The notes under the pieces are model-generated. The model did no database searches and was not told the origin of the DNA. It saw only the letters and a list, made by a program, of their open reading frames with translations. A program made the translations under genes and the position numbers. Below are positions 47,662 through 60,179 of a DNA stretch of 64,000 nt, in pieces (position 1 is the first letter of the stretch; the number at the start of each line of letters is the position of its first letter). Source of the stretch: Cryptomeria japonica (lineage: Eukaryota > Streptophyta > Pinopsida > Cupressales > Cupressaceae); the NCBI RefSeq assembly GCF_030272615.1, contig NC_081414.1, forward strand, positions 334,165,427-334,229,426, given 5' to 3'.

Positions 47662-50431
47662 AAGTCTGGATCTAGTGTTGCAACTCGCAATAGGTTAAGA
47701 GTGGATTGTGGGCCTCTTCGAAGTGCGGGTCGTAGATCTAATAGGTGGCAAAGAGAATAGGAATGCTTGCAAAATATTGTTGATGGGTCACAAAAGATGA
47801 TCCATGAAAGTCTTTTTAACTCTCTTGGTAAGAAATGAAAATTCTTTCTTGGAAAGTTAAGGGGCTTAATAGCTTCCATAAACAAGATATAGTTCAAAAT
47901 TTTGCTAGGGATCATAGTCCGGATATTCTTCTCATTGAGGAAACTAAGATGCCTAAGAAAAGGGTTGAAGAACTTAAGTTTTTTTATATTCTATGAATCT
48001 CAAGGAAGTAGCTCTGATGGAGTTTCTGGGGGAGTTGTTACCCTTTGGAATTCTCATTTTATTCAAGGTACACCTCTTTGTGATGACGGTAACCATGTTG
48101 CCACTTTGTTTAAGCATACTAGAGATGGTTTTTCTTAGATCTTATCTAATGTTTATGTGCCAAATAATAAGGTTTCTAGAAGGAGATTTTGGGTGAGTCT
48201 TTCTTCTTTCCTAAGAAGCTACTCTAATACTCCTTGGTTTATTATGGGGGGTTTTAATACTCCTCTTCAAGAGTCTAAAAAGTTTGGAGGATCCCAAATC
48301 CAAATGGACAACAAACAGAATTTGGCGAACTTTATTTTTTATCAGTGTCTCATTGATTTAGTTTTTTCTGGAGCTACTTATACCTGGACTAATAGAAGGG
48401 TGGGGAATGAGCTTATATAAGTCAGATTGGATAGCTCCATTATTTCTATGTATTGGTTGCATATTTATTATTATTCCTTAAAAGAAATGTCCATAGTTGG
48501 ATCTGATCATTTTCCTAGAAGTTTTATAGTCGAGCCTAAAGGAGGCAGAAGAAAGTTCCCTTTTAGGTTTGGAAAAATGTGGCTTTCTCATCCAACTTGC
48601 AAAGTTGTGTGAAGAATTGGTGGGTTGTGAAAATCGATGGCACTGCACTATTTCGTGTGGCCAAAAAACTTAGAATTGTGAAGGAGAGGGTTAGAAAATG
48701 GAATAAGGAGATGTTTCGAGACATATTCATGATGAAATCAGCCCTTTAAGCGGATCTCAACTTAATCCAAGAAACAATCCAAAGAGAAGGCTATGTTGGT
48801 GATAATTTTGCTAGAGAGAGTGACATTCTTTCGAAGTATCACAACATTATTTCAAGAGAGGAAACTTTTTGGAGGCAGAGGTCGAGATCTTTATGGCTTA
48901 ATGTTGGAGATAGAAATACTATATTTTTTCACATTATGAATCTGAAACACAGAGCTGCTAATAGAATTGACCACATTGTTAGTAATGGTATTAAGCTGGA
49001 GAGAGAAGACAAGATTAGTGAAGCAACTATTGAATTTTTTGAGAAGCTTCTCAAGACTGATCCCATGTTGGATCTGGAAGCCTAGAATTCTTTGGAGGAG
49101 TCCATTCCTAGGGTGTTGTCTGCTGGTCAGAATAGAATGTTGGTTGTTATCCCCTCTAATGAGAAAATTAAGATTGTTGTCTTCTCCTTTGATGGTAATA
49201 AAGCTCCCGGCCCGGATGACTTTCCAATATTTTTCTTTTAGACCTTTTGGGATATTGTTGAGAGTGATGTTTCTAGTGTTGTCAAAGAATTATTTGGAGC
49301 CAGGTCGTTACTAAAGGAACTTAATGCTACTTTTATTTTCCTCATTTTGAAAAAATAGGGGGGCTAATTCTTTGGATGCTTTTTGGCCTATCAGCTTATG
49401 CAACTCCTTTTATAATATCATCTCCAAGGTCTTAACTTCTAGGCTGCTGAAAATCTTGCCCCTTTTGATCGCGCCTCAACATAATGGTTTCGTTCCAAGG
49501 AAGTAAATTTTGGACTCTATCATTACCATTCATGAGATTTCCCACTCCCTGACAGTGTCTAAGGCCCAAGGTTTCTTGCTCAAACTGGACATTGCTAAGG
49601 CTTATGACAGGGTGGATTGGGCATTGCTAAAGAGAATCCTTATTGCTTTTGGCTTTTCTGGTAAGGTTATTTGTCTCATTTTGTAAAGACGTAAACCGTG
49701 CTAACTTCAATAATAATCAAAATGCTCTTTATTCTTAAATAAACTCATAAATCGGTTGATAAGTCTATTTCATTCCCTTTTTCATTCATAGCTTCATTTG
49801 ATCATTCCATTTAGATCTTAATAAACACGAAATTTTTATAAAAGATAAATATTCTTTATTCAATGAATTGATAAAAGTAGTATTTCGATCATACAATACT
49901 TACGCATTTCAAGTTGTCGTAAGTTCAATAACAAAATAATATAAAGTAAAGGGTGAGATGCATTCGTTGATTTGCAACCCAAGCTATCACCAATTCATTC
50001 TTTAGCATGAAGACGAGAACAAGATTCAGGTGCTTTTTCCGCCCAACCTTGAAGCTTACGCTTCCCCGAAATTCTTGGTCAATCAAGAATACCCGACCCT
50101 GCACGAATTGCTTAGCAAAAGAAATTCGAAAGGCAAGATGGAATCTGGTGCGTGCCTAGATGATACAAGCATTTTCATTTTTCTAACTCTTTTAAGAAAC
50201 AAGCATTCATTATCAATCTAGGATATGGTAGAGAGGATAAAATAAAAGAATTCCATTATTTCAATGGTTAATTCAATTTGATTACTCGGCCGAGTATAAT
50301 GCCATGCACAACAAAAATAGATAGTTGGAAAAGCAACTATTCTCTCTATAATCCACATTCGGCACCCATCCTGGAAGGTAACTTTCCACAAACACAAGCT
50401 TATCTAGCTTTGTTCACATACATTCATATAG

Positions 50432-50652
50432 AAGACAATCTTTCACCTTTTAATTCTAGCTTCCTATTTCTTGTAAGATAAAAATACTATGCTAAGAAGA
50501 CAATCTTTCGTTTGAATAGAAATTGATAAAATAAATCTTTTATTACAACCAATCCTATCTGATAGGAAACAATCTTTTATGGATAATCAAATATACATCT
50601 AAAAGAAGACAATCTTTCCCTTCTATCTTTCAAGCAATTTAAAGACAATATT
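50432..50652 (+). repeat. Iterated agaagacaatctttc motif
   Basis: Full or near copies at about 50432, 50495, 50568 and 50602, and a partial one at 50640, inside the 4.3-kb insertion. Spacing is 34-73 bp. Confidence 0.55.
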
Positions 50653-52369
50653 AAAATATTAAGAAGGTGTAACACATGTATGTATCTTACATATAAATTG
50701 AATAAAATGAGTACACATTCTTTTATTCAATTATCAAAACATAGCATAATCATTAACATGCATTCCATTTCTTATGGTTTAGAATTTTAAGTTTATCTCA
50801 TCTAAACTCTCTCTATCTTTCCAAGTGTCATGGTTTATTTACCACTTTTCTCAAAAACATCATATTTAGCTTAATACTAATATGTGACTTTTCATGATTT
50901 AAAACTTAACACACCGACTTCACTAATTTACCATATTGACAATCTAATATGATACAAGTTCATAAATGCCTATCTATAAGGCGTTTTGAAATGAGACACT
51001 CGATAACCATCTTTACTTTTCATGCAAAATTCCAAAGTGCAAGTCTTTCCTTGTGTTATCAAAATAACTTCATTATTTAATAAGTCGTTATCCTATTATT
51101 TCATCTTCTTCGTGGTTCAATCTCAAAGTTTCTCTCTCTATCCTCTTACTTTATTCTTAGAGGATTGAGTAATCTCATTTATGAGAGTTTTACTAAGTTT
51201 ATCAACAAACTTTAAGAAATTATTTCACTATTGTATCTTTATTTACATGAACGTAATTTTTGAACAATTAACAATGATTCCTTTTTTGACTCTAACTCTT
51301 CCATTAGTATATTGCATAGGTCTAAAACTAGATCATCCTTTAGAGAATATGTAAAGCAACCTATAATGCAATTCCTACCACTCTTTAATATCTTCCATGC
51401 ATGTTCTTAGTTATTTTATCATATGTACCTCATAATACATTTCTCTATAAGACTATTCAAAAGCGAGTTCAAACAATTTTGTTCTAATCATGGCTTGACT
51501 CAATCAAACTTCATTCTAATAAACAGTATATAACTTCATGACTCATTCACTATCCTTGCATAATGATCAAAGAATTAAGGTAGATCCTACCTCCTTATGC
51601 TCTTGTTACTGGCTTGAGGTGATGAAATTGCTTCCCTCTTCACATTTTCCTACTCTCTTTCAAGATGGTTCACAAACTCTTTGTCTCTTTCCATCTGTCG
51701 ATTCTTCTACTAACTACATCCTCCCTATCCTTCTTTTCTATCTCTTTTATCTCTAAACTTTAGTCTAAAATTCGACTCCAAATCTGAGACGATTACGACT
51801 CGATCGTAAAAGACATCTAAATCTCCACTACTTTTCTCTTCTCTAAACTTTTCTCTCTTACTCTTTCTAATCTTTTCTTTTCGTTCTTCCCCCCTCTTCC
51901 TCGAGATTTCACTATTATTTATACTGTTCTTATTCTACATTGCTTCCTATAATCTTGGTCATAACATTGACACCACTATGAATCGTTAAAGTTCTCTTTT
52001 AGTTTTAATTGATTTAGAACTCTAATGGTTACATGCATGTCGACAAACTTGCATCTATGGCTCTAAATATATGATAGATCTTCTTTCCTAAGTTCCACAT
52101 CTAACAACTTCTCTAACTTAGCTAGTGTTTTAATTAACAACAAGATTATGTTAATCTACAGATCCATCTACTTCGCGGGGTTAAATGCCTTCAAGGCCAC
52201 GTCTCCTAGTTTATCGACCATTGAACTGATGTTCACTGCAGTCGTGGGATGCCAATCTACTGGTTTAATCAAATTATCTGCCATTTCACCGTGGTTCGTG
52301 GGGGGGTATGCCAAGTCGACTAATATAACATGCAAAGTTAAGTAAACTACTTCTTTCTACACACGCCGT

Positions 52370-52998
52370 TCATGGTAGATATCAGTGGCTTTATGAATGG
52401 TAGACCACGTTACCTATTGACCATTCCTTACTTGGCGGTTTATGTCTTGCAATGTGGTTTTATGTGTCTTGCAGTGTGGTTATGCTTTTATCAAAAGGGA
52501 GGAGTAAAATTTAAAGTAGGAGACACTAGGTTTAGTGACCTCAAATCTCATCCAAGATTCATGGGCCATGCGGGCAAGTCCTTCGAAGTTAGGGACATAT
52601 GGGATTAGAACATGACTAGGGTTATCATAGAAGACAATATCTTGTGCAATATCTTCCATGGGAGCAAAGGAAGAGGTCCTTTGTCCAGGGCGAGACGATG
52701 AAGCACCAAGATTAGACCCTTAGAATTTAGAGTGCCCTCCAGAGTGTGGATTGTTATTGTGACCCCCTCGGGAGTCCTTACACCATCCATAAAATCCATG
52801 TCTACACGAACCTTTACGCTTAGGTCGTGTCTCGTGTGTGGGGTCACTTACTTGGCCAGGAGTATTAGAGCCACCTTCAGACATTGTAGCACGGAAAGTA
52901 GCAAGTATCTCTGACAAAGCAAATTGGCAAGGTAAGGGCGTTGAGTCGTCGAATAAATCACTCATACGCACTATAAATACCATAATCGCCTTTTCCAC
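52370..52998 (-). other. GC-richer coding-like stretch inside the insertion
   Basis: Minus-strand frames read MSEGGSNTPGQVSDPTHET, RPKRKGSCRHGFYGWCKD and, after a stop, RPGQRTSSFAPMEDIAQDI with NFEGLARMAHESWMRFEV. It resembles the start of a gag-like or host-derived protein, but no family is recognised. Coding text inside an LTR is unusual, so either the insertion is not a solo LTR or it carries a captured fragment. Confidence 0.25.
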
Positions 52999-55900
52999 TA
53001 TATTTATATTAAATCATTTTTTTATTATTATTTATTTTAATTTTATTTATATTCATATATTAAACATTAAATTTGTCAACAAATTATTTAATAAACCGTT
53101 CCTCTAATTATATATATAATATAGATTTTCATAAAATAATTTAATTTCATATATCTATTTACATATACCATAATTACATATGTATTTATAAGTACATGAT
53201 CGAATTATTGGAACTCATATACGTATCTATATTTATTTAATCTCAAACGATCACGTATAGATATAAACAAAATTCATGATGTAATCAAATTTCACGATAA
53301 TTGGATATTTATATTTTAACTATATAGATATATATATATATATATATTATTATCCAATTTACAAAAGTAAACTCATAAGTACGATTTTCCATACATTTAT
53401 ACCTATCTGAACAAAAAGAACATATAACCTAGAGTTAATATTCGTTTTAGAATCATTTACACATTTTATCTCTTTTAACAATAAAGCATATTATTTCACA
53501 GTCAATCATGTAACTTATATTTAATTCAAACACCACTCACATCATGCAATCAATGCACATGTGTAATTATTTAAATCAATCTACTACTCATTCCAAATTC
53601 ATCATTTCAATTTGAACAAACACTGAATAAGGTCATTTAAATCATCCATCTTTCAAGATGAAAATATAAATTCTAATGTGGTGTATGAAAGATTCCATCT
53701 ATCCTAACGAAATACAAGAGCTAAGACAACTCTACCTGAACCATGTTCTCGCCTTCATCATTGTTCACCTGTTCCTGCATTCACTTTGCACTCAATCGCT
53801 CATTAGCAATGACGATCCCAATTTACAATAAAAAATATTACTGATCATTCAATTGTACATAAATCATATCAGTACATTCGATATCCTTTCTTATTTCATT
53901 ATCAGTTCTATTTTCATTTCATTTCAATTTCATTTGAAAAATAAACATTATTTTCCTAATTAAATAATTATGGAAAATTAGGTTCGTGACACATTTGGCA
54001 ACTTATCTCCACGGTTTCCATGGTGGTAATTGTAAATGGGTCGCCTTCCCATTTCTTCAAAAATTCTAGGGGCTTAAGGCAGGGAGATCCAATATCCCCC
54101 ATCTTGTTTACTATCATGGCAGAGAGTTTGGGAATGTTTATTCAAAAAAAAGTTGTGAATGGACATCTGAGAGCTCTGAAACCTTCTTCGGCTAGCTTGA
54201 TTTTCTCTCATCAATAATTTGTTGATGATACTATTCTGATGGGGAGTTTGTTTGTTAGTGAAGCCAGAGTTTTGAAGTCAATTTTAAATCTTTATGAAAG
54301 AGCTTCAGGGCAGATGGTCAACAGAGCCAAAAGCTCCATTTTCTTCTTTAACACTCCTAAGGTGATTTACAGAAGAATATTACTAACATTCTTGGATGTT
54401 TAGTTGGGGTGCTCCCCTCCACTTATCTGGGTCTTCCTCTGGGGTCTAAGTTGTTGGATTCCTTCTGGATTTCTTTGATTGATTGTTTTAACGGGAATTT
54501 GGTTGGGTGGAAGGGTGCTCTCTTAAGTCAAGCTGGTAAAGTCCAACTTTTAAAGTCCACTCTTCAGAATCTACTTGTGTATGCCCTTAATCTTTTCAAG
54601 ACCCCTTCAAAGTATGTTGAGGTTATTGAGAAAATTCAAAGAAGATTTTTGTGGTCGAGAGTAGAGGATCGGAATAGAATTCCTCTGGTGGCATGGGAGA
54701 ATGTCTGTAGACCAAGGAAAAAAGGCAGATTGGGGCTTAGAAGCATCAAATATCTTAACTCTTCTCTCCTTGCTAAACAAATACGGAGAACTTATGACAG
54801 TAGGAAGGAATGAAATTCTTTATGGCACAACAAGTATCTAACTAACATTCAAAAATTTTAGGATTTCTTTAAATATCCTCAACTCCCTATGGGCTCTCAT
54901 CGTTGGAATACTATCATTGAAGTCAGGGATGTTTCTCTCAGTGGGTCCTGCTGGAAGCTGGGGAATGGTTAGAGCATCCTTTTTTGGGATGAATGTTAGA
55001 TTGGTAAAGCCCCGTTGGCCTTTGACACTATGTTTGGAACTTTTAGAGATGTGTGTATTGCCTCCTTTGGTCTGAAGGTGGTGGAATACTAGGTTGGAGG
55101 CAATTGGGTGGATCTTACTGTGATTAGTCCTACCCTTGGGCCGCTACAATCTACATTGAATTCCTTTACTTTGGAGAATGTTAACATTGATGATGAGCTG
55201 ATATGGCGGTCTTCTTCAAGTGGTAAATTTTTTGTTGCTTCGACTGCTTGTCACTTGGATCATCATGTCTCCTTGTGGTCCAAAATTTGGATTAAATGGT
55301 TGATCCTTAAAATCAATATATTTTTTTGGCTCTTTTTTTCTAAACAGAATCTTGACAACGGATAATCTCTGGAAAAGGGGTTTTTCTTTACCTAACAGAT
55401 GCTATATGTGCTTTAAGGAAGCTAAGTCTGTTGATCATCTCTTTTTGTATTGGTCTTTTGTGGGTGACATATGGATTCAAGTGTTCCAATGATGGGATCT
55501 TTGTTGGGTCTTCCCTAGTTCGGTTAAAGAGTTCATTTCTTAGTGGAAGGCGCCTACTAAGATTCATTCTTTACAGACTCTATGGTCCTTTGTGTCTCCC
55601 CATGCGGCATGGGACATATGGAAGGAGCGTAATAATCGTGTTTTCAAGGAAGATTATCTCTAGCCGGATGTTTTCTTCAGGAAAATTAACTGGGCCATCC
55701 ATGATAATCTTTCTATTCTTTATCCCAAACTAAGCTCCCAAAGTAGTGTGGCTTGCAATGACTATGAGATTAGGGTTTCAAGGGCCTAGGAAGTTCATAT
55801 TGATGTTCCCACTCCTTTAAAGCCCAATGCTAAAAACAAAAATAACCAGGAGTGGAGAAGACCTCCTCAGGATTGGGCCAAAATTAACTTTTATGGGGCG

Positions 55901-56548
55901 ACAAAGGGTAACCCAAGGCCAGCAGGCTGTGGGGGAGTGTTGTGAGATCATAATGGTAATATTTTTTTAGCGGTGGCGCTCCCCTTGGGAATTCAAACTA
56001 ACCACCTTGCGGAAGCCATAAGAGCGTATCAAGGTCTCAACCTAGCCAGAAAAAACAACTGCAAGTATGTGTGGGTGGAAGGTGATTCTACAAACATTAT
56101 AAATTATATTAAAGGTACTTCAAATCCCTCTTGGAATGTTGAAGTTTGGATTAAAAAGGCTAGGGAAATCATTAATACTTTTGGTCAATGTGTCATATCC
56201 CATGTTTTTAGGCAATCCAACTATGTAGCCGATTACCTAGCTAATAAGGGAGTGAGAAGTATCAGTCAATTGAGTTGGAACAATGAGGATATATTGAACA
56301 TTGAGCTTTACATGCTTGTTCTTCATGACAAAAATTAAGGAGCTAATTTCATGAGTACTCTTGCCATCATTGCAAGATATGTCTCTAGAAAGATCGATAC
56401 CTTTCTGCATAAGGCATGTGTTTATAATGGATGGTGTCATTATGGTGGAGTTAACTCGCATGCTTTGTGGGTACATATTGGGTTTTTTTGGGCTTTGTTT
56501 TCTAATTTGAAAGCTGTGAGTTTCTTCAGTTACAGAGTGAAGAGAAGT

Positions 56549-58142
56549 ATGGGTGGAGCGAGGAAGAGAATTGAACCTCCAAGCTATGTGCAACTTAAGA
56601 AGGATAAGAAAATTTGGAGGATCCTAGATAAAGGAGGTGTTACCCCATACATTGAGAGGTTAAAGGGGAGAAATAAGGACGTGACTGCCTATTTTGAGAA
56701 GCATTGGAAAGATGGCACCATTACTTTGCATTGGGCGCAAGGTGTTTATTGATGAGAATTTGATTACTCAGGTCACTGGCCTTTCGACTGATGGGATGAA
56801 ATTCTACAGGGACAGAAACTACTCGGAGGAGGCGGTGCTAAACTTTCCCAAAAATGAAGAGGAAAGGGCCAAAATGATAAAGAAAATGGCGAGTTACTTC
56901 CATATCTTTGTTATCAAGGATTTTTTGGCGAAACTTCTTAAGGTAATTATGGAATACTTCACTCTCGATGGTCGGTTTACTAGGGTTTATGGTCATCATT
57001 TTGTGCTTTTGAATCATTTTCATTATGGTGTCAAGGTGTCATTTCCTTTCTATCTTATGTCTACCATGAGGGCTAATTTTAGGGACCATAAAAATAACCC
57101 TGTTAAGTTCCCTATCCTCCATGAAGGGCTTTTGGTTCTTATTGATTCCCATTTTTGTGCCCTCCCTGCCCTGTTTGGTTATATTCGTACTTCTTATAAG
57201 GATGATACTTCTGCAGGGGAGTTGGGTGGTGAGGAGTCCAATTCAGACTCTGAGACACACTCCCCCCCCCCTCATAAAAAATCCAAACTTGTTATCTCCC
57301 CAAAGGCCAAATCTTTTGTGGGTAAGGGTAAGAAGGTGCGGAAGGAATTGGTTGTTTCTTCTTCTTCCACCTCATCTGGAAAGGATTCCCCTGTGTCTAG
57401 TGACAACAATGCTAACTTTGAGGGCTCTGCGAGTGGTTCCGAGGATGGCATTAAGCTTGATAGCTAGAGCATTGACAAGCCCCCTTCACCGCCTCGGTAG
57501 AATACAACCAAGGATCTCCATGTGAAGAGTGTGGAATTGAGGGATAAGGGATGATTATGAAAATATTTTGGGAATGGCTATGGACCACACCATTGACACT
57601 TTCAGCTTGTTCAAATGGCTCTTTCATGAGCTAAAGGAGGTTAGAATCAACCAAAGGGCTTTGGACAGCAAAATGGATGCTATCCTTGTTGTTACTGTTC
57701 AAGATAATTAGAAAGATAAAGGGCATTGGATGAAAGATGAGAAGAAATCTATGGTGGACTGCATCAACATAGTGATGGAGGGTATTGATCAAATGCAAAA
57801 ATATTTGAGGATAGGCTCACCCATGTGGATGAAAACTATAATAAAATTCAAGCCACCCTCAAAATAATTATGACCAATAACCACAAGATTGTCAAACAAA
57901 CAACAGATACCATGAATGCCATGGCGAACAATCTTGACGGAGGGCAACAAGAGAAAGTTATGATTAATATTGGTGATGACAATGAGAAATTGCAGGATGA
58001 TCAAGGCCCTTGCAAGTAGACTCAGGCCAACATGAAGAAGAAAGTGGTGATTCAGAGCGAGGATTACAAAGAGATTAGGATGGATGCTGACAAGATGAGC
58101 CTACTGGAGGTTGAGGTCACTGAAACCCTTAAGAGCCTCATG
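56549..58142 (+). pseudogene. Third LINE coding region (ORF3), unknown function
   Basis: The ATG at 56549 starts MGGARKRIEPPSYVQLKKD, then VTPYIERLKGRNKDVTAYFE. After a frameshift near 56745 come IDENLITQVTGL, GMKFYRDRNYSEEAV, YFTLDGRFTRVYGHHFVLLN and VSFPFYLMSTMRANF, then an acidic/Ser-rich nuclear-type segment (SPPPHKKSKLVISPKAK). Shifted frames follow with a coiled coil (KMDAILVV, KIQATLKIIMTNNHKIVKQ, ANNLDGGQQEK, TETLKSLM) ending at TGA near 58142, just before the 3' tail. Its layout (a folded domain with a TGL block, then a Ser-rich linker) distantly recalls the putative plant transposon protein domain family; that is only an impression. The LINE at 63690-64000 also encodes a helix-rich protein end directly before its tail, so ORF3 may be a family trait. 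Confidence 0.55.
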
Positions 58143-58328
58143 TGATTGTGTTGTCTTTCTGTGTGTTTTGCGGTTTTTTTTGTCTATTGGTTCTTTGTTG
58201 ATCCTTTGTCTGCCCGTTTGGGTGTTTGTTGGTTGCGGTTTGTATTGTCCTATCTTTTGCAGCCTGTTTTTTGTTTCGGTTATTTCTAATGCTCTGATTC
58301 TAAGTCTTTTAGAATCCTTTTTGTAAAT

Positions 58329-58351
58329 GGTTTCGGGGGGCCTTCAAAACC
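58329..58351 (+). other. 3' tail hairpin of the LINE
   Basis: GGTTTCG and CAAAACC pair with one mismatch, followed by ctatttttgccttaatcc. Equivalent stems occur at 23945-23967 and 63708-63731. Some plant L1-clade LINEs are known to have a 3' stem-loop recognised by their RT. Here that role is inferred from position and recurrence. Confidence 0.6.
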
Positions 58352-58381
58352 TATTTTTGCCTTAATCCAAAACAACACGAT

Positions 58382-60100
58382 TATTTAATAAAAAAATTAG
58401 TTCTAACTTTTTTTAATCATTAATATAGATTTGTTTGTCATGTCTCTAATTAATTTAAATTTGAATTTTGTATTTTGTATTTTTATTTAACTTAACATTT
58501 AATGAAGAATGTAGTTATATTGCCATTCAATAAAGATAGAGCATGTTGAAAACACAACAAAAAGATGATAAATTATATTCCTTGTGAGATACACATCTCA
58601 TATGGAAATGAATTATATAAGGAAAAAAAAAATCTATATTTGAAATCAAGTAAACTGTTCCTTCATTGTAGGTGTATTGCAAATGTGAATTTTTTGTGTT
58701 ATAATTTGCATACACGCACAAATACATATATTCCCTTTTGTTTTGTAGATAAATACTACATCTCATTTATAATTTAATATATTAAATACCTTGATCTTAG
58801 TGTGTTGGAAGATACATTGATCATGAATTGTTCAAATTTTAAAGAGTATATTTCATTACATTAGTAAAAATATTTGTAATGTTTTGATTATTGTTTATCA
58901 CCAAATGAAGATATTGTCTCCTAACAAATATGACAAACAATTGAGGCATTTACCAATATGCCATGAAAGTAGGATGGCAAGGGCATCAATAGTTGCACTA
59001 TATTGAATTTCTCTAATTGCATTAACAAATGAATAAAATGATAGTAATGTTTCTCTATATAGACATTTCCCTTTAGTATGTTTTAGACAACTTCATCATA
59101 CGTTTCAACTAGGACCACATGGTAGCTACCCTCGTTTCATGTAACTCAAACCTATATACCAACCAATGAGATCATACCACGTCTATCAACTTCATAACAA
59201 AAGTGGCCACTTCACCCTTTAATATTATCACAAGTCTCCAATAACTCGTCACAAATTGAATAGCATGATATTAAAGATTAGAGATCAATGAGTAACGCAC
59301 CAGGCAAACTTCATTGACACTTTTTTTCTTCTTTTATCATAGTCATCTTTTATACCCCTTAAAAAACACTTCCTTTGAGCTACGCTAGGCCCACCAAACA
59401 CAAAATCCACTTGAATAACAAAAATTAACTCTTTTTTATGTGCCTATAGAAAATTTGAAATTAGCACCATCAAGATGCTTACAAAATGAAATGCCATTAA
59501 ATCAAATATCTTTTAACATGAAAAACTAACTCTTTATAATTGAAATCATCCTAAACTCCCAACCAATAAAAATTAAACACATTAGTGCAGGGTCTTGTTA
59601 TAAGTTCACAATACACACAATCAAATGGCTGAACGGAAAAGCCAAGAGAAAGACTTCAACCATTATCGTTTTATCCTAGAGAAAAAGGAAAACCCTCTTG
59701 AAGTTAACTTTCCATTGTCGTTTTATCCCACCACATTTCGATAATGGAATGTTAAATCCAATCGCCATGGAGAAAAGACAAAACCCTCTTGAAGTTAACT
59801 TTCCATGGCCAATCAATTTTCAAGATGCTTATTTGAATAAGCCAAATAAAAGACCATGCTATAAACATTGGATTCCTCCATTCTGAAAATTGTTTCTCTC
59901 ACAAAATCCTCGTAATCTCAGCCTCACATGTATTATTTGTAACGACGGATTTAATGAATATTATTAAATACTCGAAAAGAGACACTTAAAACCCATACTT
60001 CCTGACAAATATTAGAATGGCAGGAAACTTAAATATTAAGGAAAGCGATCCACACGAAGAGATTTCTTAATTTAAGTTGGTGTCTCCAATGTCGCACCTC
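58382..60100. other. Upstream region of VPS62 copy 2
   Basis: AT-rich, no supported gene. A 26-bp exact direct repeat (aaaccctcttgaagttaact plus ttccat) lies at 59690-59715 and 59781-59806, with another shared word cgttttatcc nearby. A 62-codon open frame over it (59698-59886) is unrecognised and probably fortuitous. Confidence 0.45.
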
Positions 60101-60101
60101 G

Positions 60102-60110
60102 GCTATAAAT
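60102..60110 (+). promoter_or_regulatory. TATA box of VPS62 copy 2
   Basis: ctataaata, about 75 bp upstream of the ATG at 60180, in a GC-richer context (ctcggctataaatactctcg). The short leader it implies is normal for plant genes. Confidence 0.6.
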
Positions 60111-60179
60111 ACTCTCGCCACTAATTCCTTTTCTTTGGAGGGGTCACACTACGTTTATACATCTGTAGTTGCAGAGAAG

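Larger units (their letters stand above)
49682..53991 (+). mobile_element. 4310-bp TG...CA insertion in LINE ORF2 (probable solo LTR)
   Basis: It starts TGTAAAGACG, ends TTCGTGACA and is flanked by CATTT on both sides (49677-49681, 53992-53996). Excising it with one duplication restores GKVICLIWQLISTVSMVV, a normal RT sequence, so the borders are exact. There are no internal direct LTRs, no primer-binding site and no pol motifs, so a very long solo LTR is the best reading. A degenerate DNA element is possible but does not explain the TG/CA ends with a 5-bp duplication. Confidence 0.75.
47835..56338 (+). pseudogene. LINE ORF2 (endonuclease, reverse transcriptase, RNase H), interrupted
   Basis: The endonuclease begins MKILSWKVKGLN and continues ETKMPKKR, SNVYVPNN, WFIMGGFN, YTWTNRRV and VGSDHFP. 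The catalytic Asp of the usual GDFN is Gly, and the first Asn of SWN is Lys. RT has NKAPGPDDFP, LKLDIAKAYDRVDWALLK, then after the insertion NGSPSHFF, GLRQGDPISPILF, FVDDT (catalytic pair kept, but a TAA directly before it at 54215-54217), STYLGLPLG and RIPLVAWENVCRPR. A zf-RVT-like block follows, then RNase H: INFYGATKGNPRPAGCGG (catalytic Asp is Tyr), HLAEAIRAYQGL, VEGDS and NYVADYLANKG. A one-base change in a T-run near 47980 shifts the frame. It is clearly dead, with the order as in plant L1 elements carrying RNase H. Confidence 0.85.
45888..58370 (+). mobile_element. L1-type LINE with three coding regions, split by an LTR-type insertion
   Basis: Order: ORF1 (45905-47661), ORF2 (47835-56338), an extra coding region (56549-58142) and a 3' tail with a hairpin and a CTTAATCCAAAA end. 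Putative target duplications aacaacatgat (45877-45887) and aacaacacgat (58371-58381) differ at one base. Removing the 4310-bp insertion at 49682 leaves about 8.2 kb. The ORF1 ATG lies only 17 bp inside the left end, so the 5' leader is very short or lost. All three frames are mutated. Confidence 0.8.
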
